Shown here: one piece after another, positions 55,860-64,000 of the stretch
How the letters are laid out: each line of letters starts with the position of its first letter
Numbering within the stretch: the first letter of the stretch is position 1
Source of the DNA: Incurvaria masculella
Lineage: Eukaryota > Arthropoda > Insecta > Lepidoptera > Incurvariidae
Direction of reading: 5' to 3'
Assembly: GCA_946894095.1 (NCBI GenBank)
Contig: OX335642.1
Coordinates: 14,457,021-14,521,020, forward strand
Length of the DNA: 64,000 bases
Program-made: the position numbers and the translations under genes
The notes under the pieces: model-generated
The model's database searches: none
What the model saw: only the letters and a program-made list of their open reading frames with translations
What the model was told of the DNA's origin: nothing

Positions 55860-56002
55860 ACTTAGGGCCGAGTGCACGAAATGACAACACGGGAAAAACG
55901 ACGTCAACGTATGATGAAACACGTCACTTTGTACGGACAGTATGCAAGGAACCCCATGCGGTTCACTAAAAGTGACGTATTTGAACATTGATTAACTCAG
56001 CC
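55860..56002 (+). repeat. Dispersed repeat F, copy 2
   Basis: CTTAGGGCCGAGTGCACGAA, AACACGTCACTTTGTACGG, CATGCGGTTCACTAAAAG and GAACATTGATTAACTCAGC are collinear with 5213-5352. Confidence 0.65.
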
Positions 56003-56931
56003 GTCTTTTTATTTTGCCCATTAACATATCGTCTTTTTAACACTAATTACAAAACTGAGATGAAGTCAAGTGGACGATGGGATGACTGTTGCAGCCAAAG
56101 TGCAGGCTGGAGGCAAGTGGTGGAGCAGTGGGGATTGGCACAGTGAGGGAGGGAGAAAGAGGGCAGAGAATAACGCAATGCGAAAGTGAGAAAAGTATAA
56201 AACCATTCCTTCGACTTTATCTACATAAATCTTCTATTTCCCTTCGATTAGTATAAAACGTTCAGCGTTCCACAATACTCACTTATAAATTAATTTAACT
56301 TTTTTTATTCTTTTGTTTGTCGTTCCCGGTGGTATCGCTTTGTTTATTGAAAAGTCTGGTAGTAAAACCACACTCAGTCACAAACTGATTGATGCGCGGA
56401 TTTGATGAATTCAGTTGCAAAGAACCCGCTAATAAACATTATTTAGGCATATGGTAATTTTAAATTCTTATATATTCTAAAGTCTGGCTGTCGGTCTTTG
56501 TGTCCGTCTATGTTCTTGAGAACCACTTACCCGATTTCAACGCGGTTTCCATCTACGTAGGCGAAAATGGATTTTTTTACTTTTACAATCAATACAAACA
56601 AATGTTTATTGCAATCTCAAAAGATTGCAACAAGGTTTTGATAGGATACAATTAGTTGCTGGTTCGTTCCGGCATGCCAGCGTCCCCGCTCCGACCGAAA
56701 ATAAAATCTCGAATGGGTCGAAAAAAGGGCAAAAACTCGCGCGTCCGAGTTCCGGGAAGGCTTCTCGTTAGTGGATGTGTGGGTTTTGTACAACCGAACA
56801 AAACCGAGCATCGCGTCGCAGTCAATGGGGGCGCGCAGACCGCAGAACACACGTACTGTGCTCGTAAAGTGCCACTTTTCCACCATCGGCTATGACATTA
56901 GTTTAATTACATGAATTCTCAACAGATAATC
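56003..56931. other. No gene; short palindrome
   Basis: TTGCAATCTCAAAAGATTGCAA (56609-56630) has 9-bp arms. 56640-56880 is CpG-rich, with ORFs on both strands that shadow each other. Confidence 0.4.
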
Positions 56932-57240
56932 TATACTAATAATAAATCTGTAAGGGGTGTTCATGGAGTAAGTTGCTTTGTTTTCTAAGATACTTCGTTT
57001 GTAGACTTTATGTATGATACTAAGACTAAATTGATGATTTTTAGAAATCAGTTCTGTATGTATGTTATGTATGTTCCCCATAACTCTTAATCCGGTCATC
57101 AGAATTCGATGAAACTTACTACACGTATATGTAAACACCCGGGACACAGAATAGGCTATATATAATTCAGTTTCCCTTACGTTAAGATGTAGCTGTCATA
57201 CAAACCGAAATGCCACGGAGGCGGCGGCTTGGGGGGTAAT
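56932..57240 (+). mobile_element. Possible Helitron-like element
   Basis: Opens TCTATACTAATAATAAATCT, the start of a common lepidopteran non-autonomous type, and contains AATTCGATGAAACTTACTAC and ACAGAATAGGCTATATATAA. The 3' end is not clear. Confidence 0.45.
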
Positions 57241-57506
57241 CACTATCCGCCTTTATTTCTTCGTTGACTTTTTCTAAGCCAGGCAACGGACTTTTTGATA
57301 CGGTTTTCATTAATATAAGGAGCAATCAACGAGCAAGGATTGCGTATGTAATTTTTTTATATTTAATACAAACCTTAAGAGAAAAATTAAAATTATGTAC
57401 TTGAAAATTATAGGTGTTAAAAAGGCCTACAGAAAGTTCCACGATTTCATGTAGAGCGATAACTTCAAACCACTCGCCCGATTTATTTGCGTATTGTATC
57501 AACGTA

Positions 57507-57592
57507 TAGCAACTCTGGGCGCAGTCATATTCCGGATGGGTTACCGTTTTCGATGTTGAAGGTGGCTGTGGTTCGTATTCCTCATAAAACTT
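57507..57592 (+). mobile_element. 5S-derived SINE head fragment
   Basis: AGCAACTCTGGGCGCAGTCA, then CGGATGGGTTACCGTTTTCG (5S box C region) and GGTGGCTGTGGTTCGTATTC. Confidence 0.65.
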
Positions 57593-57689
57593 TTAGGCCA
57601 ATGAATGAAGCTAAAATTTGGGGCTTACCAAAGCACTAAATCGTCCGTCCATGAAATCTTCAGAATGTGTACAAATACAGGTTTTAAAA

Positions 57690-58140
57690 ATGAATGACTC
57701 AGAATCTAACATTTTTTTTTCCCGGAACTTAGGTATTTTGGCCAAAAACACAAAATATGCGGTATCATTTGCTGCAAAAATGGCCCGCCAAATTTCTTTT
57801 CAATGTCTAATAAAATGGGTTAATAGGTATATATGTGTTCAGGAATCCAACAAATTTTTTACACAAAAGCGAGTTTTTTTTTTAAAATACACAGTTTTCG
57901 CTCTCATAAACTCGGCAGAATTGGGCAGCCCAATCTGTCGTCACACATTTGTTTTTAATTCTTATCAGATCGATAATTTCAATGAATCCAACAAATTTGT
58001 TACTGGCAACACATATATTTTGCTAATGGCCAAATAAAGTAAACGGCATAATTTGCCAGCCCATTTTTTAAATTATAATGATAATAAATGATATAGACGA
58101 ACATACTTTTAACAGAATCCAACAAAAAATTTACATGCCA
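57690..58140. repeat. Degenerate ~140-bp tandem repeat
   Basis: GAATC(T/C)AACA followed by an AT-run recurs near 57700, 57843, 57984 and 58113, and GGCCAAA/GCGGTAT-like words recur in between. Divergence is high, so the unit is tentative. A 139-codon ORF across it is AT-rich and not called. Confidence 0.4.
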
Positions 58141-58185
58141 GTCAGTTTTGCAGCGTATAACGTAACATTGAATTTCGCGCTAAAA

Positions 58186-58275
58186 TAGCTTGGCGAAAGC
58201 GGGTGATAGGCGGCGCGGTGCGGAGGCAGTGCGGCGCGGTGGCGTGGGAACGGCGGCGGCGCGGCGGTAAGAAAG
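58186..58275 (+). other. CpG-rich patch ending at a donor-like site
   Basis: G/C-rich GGCGGCGCGGTGCGGAGGC sequence ends with GCGGCG|gtaagaaag, a good splice donor on the plus strand. It could be a 5' exon of an antisense or nested transcript, or chance. Confidence 0.25.
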
Positions 58276-58629
58276 GGTTTAGCCTGTGTTAGTGATACCG
58301 ATTACGAAGTAATTATTAGTATTATCTTTGGTGATACTTATGTATAGTTCGTTTTCATGCGTAGTACCTGCATAATGGACAAGAGTTTATAAAGTGTGAT
58401 GTGAAATTTGAATTAATTAATTCGCCAATTTGATAAAGGTATTATTCTTTTGTAATTGCTAGTGATCGTCGAATATACACATGTAAATGAGTAAAATACT
58501 TTGGTAAAAGTTGAATACAATTTGAGTTATTTTATTTTTATGCAAGATGATTCCGCGAAGATAAATCACTGAAATTAGATAAACTACATATTTATAAATC
58601 ACAAATTGATTCACGGTGGATTATACATA

Positions 58630-58665
58630 CATTCATGAATGAAGAACGTGATATATCACGTTCTT
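58630..58665. repeat. Two abutting perfect palindromes
   Basis: CATTCATGAATG (58630-58641) is followed at once by a 24-bp perfect palindrome (58642-58665) with half-site AAGAACGTGATA and no loop. Confidence 0.9.
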
Positions 58666-58848
58666 GGATTCAGTGCCGCACTAGCTTAGTACGAAAAAGT
58701 ATATTTACTTATTGAATTATGTTGTGCCTTGGGCGTCAGGGCAAATAGGAGCCGAAAGCGCTAGACCCGAGCACGCCTGTGAAATACCCCGCAATTCGCT
58801 TGCACCGGTCATATAATACTGACCATACATTTAAAAGTATGGAAAATT

Positions 58849-59279
58849 TACTGTTTCGAGCGTATTCAAATGCGAATATCTAGTTAATTACTCATCAGAT
58901 TTTAGTGAAGTTTCATCAATTCAAATAACACGTTGAAGACTCCATTGAGACATTTTCACTCCGGTGAAAATGTCTCAAAACATTTTTTTAAATTTTAAAT
59001 GTATGAAATATATATACCGTCCATCTTTTTTGTTTATGGAGTCTCTGGCGTGCTATCTTTAATGGTGAAAATCTCATTTAAATCTGACCATTAATTTCCA
59101 AGATATTCGCAAGTGAATACTGTCGAAACAGTAAAATTTCCATACATTAAAAACTTAAAACAATTTTTGAAAGGCATTTTCACCGATCTAAAAAAACATG
59201 AAAAATGTGGTCTATATCGAATATAGATAACGTTGGATCGGTGAAAATGCCTTTAACAATGTTTTAAATGTAAAGGTGT
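58849..59279. repeat. Founder-like unit at the head of the satellite array
   Basis: About 430 bp with the palindrome modules of the array but without the CCGGCCATGTGCGAGT segment. In its place is a hairpin, GAGACATTTTCAC / GTGAAAATGTCTC, at 58947-58976. Left arm 59030-59195 and right arm from 59228 pair across a short loop. Confidence 0.75.
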
Positions 59280-62200
59280 TGAAAATTTACTGTTTTGAGT
59301 GCATTCAAATGCGAATATCTCGTAAATTGGTCGTCAGATTTTAATGAAGTTTTCATCATTTTAAAAAACACGTCAACGACTCCATGAGCATGAAAAACCG
59401 GCCATGTGCGAGTCTGACTCGCACACGAAGGGTTCCGTACCCTCGTACAAGACATAACACAAAAAAGTTTTGTGTGTAATTTTGATTTAATTTTGTAATT
59501 TTTGTAATGTAATTTTTGCTTATGGAGTATTTGACGTGCTATCTCTAATGGGGAAAACCTCATTTAAATCTGTATATACGGTACATACATTTGCATCGGT
59601 ATAAATGCCTCTTTCTTTAAAATTCCTTCAAAAAATTTTGAAAATTTTAAATGTGTTTTTTGTTTGCTCAAGGCGTCTTCAACCTGTTATTTTGAATGGT
59701 GAAAACTTTATTTAAATCTGACCATTAATTTCTGAGATATTCGCATGTGAATACTGTCGAAACAGTACATTTTCAATACATTTAAAACTTAAAACAATTT
59801 TTAAAAGGCGTTTTCACCGGTCTAAAGAAAATGTGTTCTATTACGAAAATAGAAAACGTTGGATCGGTACAAATGGCTTTAACAATGTTTTAAATGTAAA
59901 GGTATTGAAAATTTACTGTTTTGAGCGCATTCGAAGGCGAATATCTCGTAAATTAGTCGTCAGATTTTAATACAGTTTTGATCATTTAAAATAACACGTG
60001 AACGACTCCATGAGCATGAAAAACCGGCCATGTGCGAGTCTGACTCGCACACGAAGGGTTCCGTACCGTCGAACAAGACATAACACAAACAAGTTTTGCA
60101 TGTAATCTTAACTTTTTTTTAATTCCATATGTTTTTCTTATGGAGTCTTTGACGTGCTATCTCTAATGGTGAAAACGTCATTTAAATCTGTAAATACGGT
60201 ACATACATTTGCATCGGTATAAATGCCTCTTTCTTTAAAATTCGTTTAAAAACCTTTGAAAATTTTAAATGTGTGAAAATATAAATACGGTTGATCTTTG
60301 TTTGCTCATGGAGTCTTCAACCTATTACTTTGAATGGTGAAAACTTTATTTAAATCTGACCATTAATTTCCGAGATATTCGCATATGAATCTGTCGAAAC
60401 AGTACATTATCAATACATTTAAAACTTAAAAGAATTTTTAAAAGGCGTTTTCACCGGTCTAAAAAAACATGAAAAATGTGTTCTATTACGAAAATAGAAA
60501 ACGTTGGATCGGTACAAATGGCTTTAACAATGTTTTAAATGTAAAGGTATTGAAAATTTACTGTTTTGAGCGCATTCGAAGGCGAATATCTCGTAAATTA
60601 GTCGTCAGATTTTAATACAGTTTTGATCATTTAAAATAACACGTGAACGACTCCATGAGCATGAAAAACCGGCCATGTGCAAGTTTGACTCGCACACGAA
60701 GGGTTCCGTACCGTCGAACAAGACATAACACAAACAAGTTTTGCATGTAATCTTAACTATTTTTTAATTCCATATGTTTTTCTTATGGAGTCTTTGACGT
60801 GCTATCTCTAATGGTGAACACGTCATTTAAATCTGTAAATACGGTACATACATTTGCATCGGTATAAATGCCTCTTTCTTTAAAATTCGTTTAAAAACCT
60901 TTGAAAATTTTAAATGTGTGAAAATATAAATACCGTTGATCTTTGTTTGCTCATGGAGTCTTCAACCTATTACTTTGAATGGTGAAAACTTTATTTAAAT
61001 CTGACCATTAATTTCCGAGATATTCGCATGTGAATACTGTCGAAACAGTACATTTTCAATACATTTAAAACTTAAAAACAATTTTTGAAAGGCGTTTTCA
61101 CAGGTCTCAGAAAAACTTGAAAAATGTGTTCTATATCGAAAATAGAAAACGTTGGATCGGTACAAATGGCTTTAACAATGTTTTAAATGTAAAGGTATTG
61201 AAAATTTACTGTTTTGAGCGCATTCGAAGGCGAATATCTCGTAAATTAGTCGTCAGATTTTAATACAGTTTTCATCATTTAAAATAACACGTGAACCACT
61301 CCATGAGCATGAAAAACCGGCCATGTGCAAGTTTGACTCGCACACGAAGGGTTCCGTACCGTCGAACAAGACATAACACAAACAAGTTTTGCATGTGATC
61401 TTAACTATTTTTTAATTCCATATGTTTTTCTTATGGAGTCTTTGACGTGCTATCTCTAATGGTGAACACATCATTTAAATCTGTAAATACGGTACATACA
61501 TTTGCATCGGTATAAATGCCTCTTTCTTTAAAATTCGTTTAAAAACCTTTGAAAATTTTAAATGTGTGAAAATATAAATACCGTTTATCTTTGTTTGCTC
61601 ATGGAGTCTTCAACCTATTACTTTGAATGGTGAAAACTTTATTTAAATCTGACCATTAATTTCCGAGATATTCGCATGTGAATACTGTCGAAACAGTACA
61701 TTTTCAATACATTTAAAACTTAAAAGAATTTTTAAAAGGCGTTTTCACCGGTCTAAAAAAAAACATGAAAAATGTGTTCTATTACGAAAATAGAAAACGT
61801 TGGATCGGTACAAATGGCTTTAACAATGTTGTAAATGTAAAGGTATTGAAAATTTACTGTTTTGAGCGCATTCGAATGCGAATATCTCGTAAATTAGTCG
61901 TCAGATTTTAATACAGTTTTGATCATTTAAAATAACACGTGAACGACTCCATGAGCATGAAAAACCAGCCATGTGCGAGTCTGACTCGCACACGAAGGGT
62001 TCCGTACCGTCGAACAAGACATAACACAAACAAGTTTTGCATGTAATCTTAACTATTTTTTAATTCCATATGTTTTTCTTATGGAGTCTTTGACGTGCTA
62101 TCTCTAATGGTGAAAACGTCATTTAAATCTGTAAATACGGTACATACATTTGCATCGGTATAAATGCCTCTTTCTTTAAAATTCATTTAAAAACCTTTGA

Positions 62201-64000
62201 AAATTTTAAATGTGTGAAAATATAAATACCGTTGATCTTTGTTTGCTCATGGAGTCTTCAACCTATTACTTTGAATGGTGAAAACTTTATTTAAATCTGA
62301 TCATTAATATCTGAGATATTCGCATGTGAATATTGTCGAAACAGTACATTTTCCATACATTTAAAATTTGAAACAATTTTTGAAATGCATTTTCACCGAT
62401 CTAAAAAAACATGAAAAATGTGTTCTATATCGAATATAGATAACGTTGGATCGGTGTAAGTGCCCTTAACAATGTTTTAAATTTTAAAGAATTGAAAATT
62501 TACTGTTTTGAGCGCATTCGAATGCGAATATCTCGTAAATTAGTCGTCAGATTTTAATACAGTTTTGATCATTTAAAATAACACGTGAACGACTCCATGA
62601 GCATGAAAAACCAGCCATGTGCGAGTCTGACTCGCACACGAAGGGTTCCGTACCGTCATACAAGACATAACACAAAAGAGTGTTGTATGTAATTTTGACT
62701 ATTTTTAATTCCATATTTTTTGCTTATGGAGTCTTTGACGTGCTATCTCTAATGGTGAAAACCTCATTGAAATCAGTATATACGGTACACACATTTGTAT
62801 CGGTATAAATACCTCTTTCTTTAAAATTCCTTCAAAAATTTTTGAAAATTTTAAATAGATTATTTGTTTGCTCATGGCGTCTTCAACCTGTTATTTTGAA
62901 TGGTGAAAACTTTATTTAAATCTGACCACTAATTTCTGAGATATTCGCATGTGAATAATGTCGAAACAGTACATTTTCAATACATTTAAAACTTAAAAAC
63001 AATTTTTGAAAGGCGTTTTCACAGGTCTAAGAAAAACATGAAAAATGTGTTCTATATCGAAAATAGAAAACGTTAGATTGGTACAAATGCCTTTAACAAT
63101 GTTTTAAATGTTAAGGTATTGAAAATGTACTGTTTTGAGCTCATTCAAATGCGAATATATCATAAATTAGTCGTCAGATTTTAATGAAGTTTTCATCATT
63201 TTAAATAACACCTCAACGACTCCATGAGCATGAAAAACCGGCCATGTGCGAGTCTGACTCGCACACGAAGGGTTCCGTACCGTCTTACAAGGCATAACAC
63301 AAAAACGTTTTGTACGTAATTTTGACAATTTTTTAATTCCATATTTTTTGCTTATGGAGTATTTGACGTGCTATCTCTAATGGGGAAAACCTTATTCAAA
63401 TCTGTATATACGGTACATACATTTGCATCGGTATAAATGCCTCTTTCTTTAAAATTCGTTTAAAAACCTTTGAAAATTTTAAATGTGTGAAAATATAAAT
63501 ACCGTTGATCTTTGTTTGCTCATGGAGTCTTCAACCTATTACTTTGAATGGTGAAAACTTTATTAAAATCTGACTATTAATTTCCGAGATATTCGCATGT
63601 GAATACTGTCGAAACAGTACATTTTCCATACATTAAAAACTTAAAACAATTTTAAAGAGGCTTGTTCACCGGTCTGATAAAAACATGAAAAATGTGTTCT
63701 ATATCAAAAATAGATAACATTGGATCGGTGAAAATGCCTTTAACAATGTTTTAAATATAAAGGTATTGAAAATTTACTGTTTTGAGCGTATTAAAATGCG
63801 AATATCTCGTAAATTAGTAGTCAGATTTTAATGAAGTTTTCATCATTTAAAATAGCACGTCAACGACTCCATGGGCATTCAAAACCGGCCATGTGCGAGT
63901 CTGACTCGCACACGAAGGGTTCCGTACCATCGTACAAGATATAACACAAAAAAGTTTTGTATGTAATTTTCATAATTTTTGGTTCCATATTTTTTTCTAA
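59280..64000. repeat. Tandem foldback satellite, ~627/647-bp monomers
   Basis: The landmark GCCATGTGCGAG recurs at about 59401, 60027, 60672, 61320, 61968, 62614, 63241 and 63888, giving periods 626-627, 645, 648, 648, 646, 627 and 647. Each monomer holds a right palindrome arm, a ~70-bp copy of the 5' end of the dispersed microsatellite element (CCGGCCATGTGCGAGT to ATAACACAAA), a partial left arm, and a full left arm. In one copy, arms 60303-60460 and 60502-60661 pair around a 41-base loop. No coding capacity. The array continues past the window end. Confidence 0.92.

Larger units (their letters stand above)
44512..64000 (-). other. pan: Upstream pan intron (partial)
   Basis: Everything 5' of exon 44448-44511 on the minus strand. 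I looked for the Armadillo-binding N-terminal exon (acidic, FKDEG-like) and did not find it, so the intron seems to exceed 19 kb. It contains the TATACG foldback and the large satellite array. Confidence 0.55.

Noticed and set aside
57618..58037. 139-codon plus ORF
   Set aside because: AT-rich translation crossing a degenerate tandem repeat; no recognisable feature.
59396..64000. Regularly spaced repeats suggesting a CRISPR-like array
   Set aside because: Monomers are ~640 bp, contiguous and internally palindromic; this is a eukaryotic satellite.

Overview
The window looks like moth or butterfly (Lepidoptera) nuclear DNA. It is AT-rich and intron-like, and it is full of short non-autonomous transposons of types known from Lepidoptera: elements opening with CCGGCCAAGTGCGAGT and carrying ACGG/CCGT microsatellites, Helitron-like elements opening TCCATACTAATATTATAAAT and ending CTAG, TTAA-flanked MITEs, and SINEs with 5S-rRNA-like or tRNA-like heads. 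I see no bacterial-style operons, rRNA gene, clear tRNA gene or CRISPR array.

The only convincing protein-coding sequence is two small exons on the minus strand, 44448-44511 and 26370-26470. Both have good splice sites, and their phases fit: the first leaves one base and the second starts with two. Together they encode a stretch resembling, from memory, the central part of Drosophila Pangolin (TCF/LEF, the Wnt-pathway HMG-box factor), with SPVF-x-KL, then FNMGYL, then a PY-rich PNG motif. The window therefore appears to lie inside pan: an 18-kb intron between the exons, at least 19 kb of upstream intron (44512-64000) and at least 26 kb of downstream intron (1-26369). The Armadillo-binding exon and the HMG-box exon were not found here.

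Layout. 1-26 kb: intron with scattered SINE pieces, a nested TIR element (838-1388), LINE 3' ends, several CpG-rich unique blocks (6.7-7.1, 7.7-8.1, 9.1-9.3, 16.4-17.1, 20.1-20.4, 21.9-22.1 kb), a TTAA MITE, Helitron-like copies, and one small cysteine-rich ORF of uncertain status (12140-12406). 26-44 kb: intron with dense MITEs, including two more TTAA MITE copies, a 547-bp foldback and a nested MITE pair at 34.2-35.0 kb, followed by a tRNA-SINE/5S-SINE tandem (39.9-40.5 kb) and an inverted pair of microsatellite elements (42.1-43.4 kb). 44-58 kb: more MITEs and a foldback element built of TATACG subrepeats (51.8-52.5 kb). 58.8-64 kb: a tandem array with ~627/647-bp monomers. Each monomer contains a ~160-bp-arm palindrome and a captured piece of the dispersed microsatellite element; the array runs off the window end.

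The repeats are not a cooperating gene system. They record repeated insertion into one large regulatory-gene intron. The most unusual items are the foldback satellite, the TATACG foldback, the head-swapped SINE family and a pair of repeats related by a hairpin-loop flip. All family assignments come from reading the sequence and general knowledge; no search was run.
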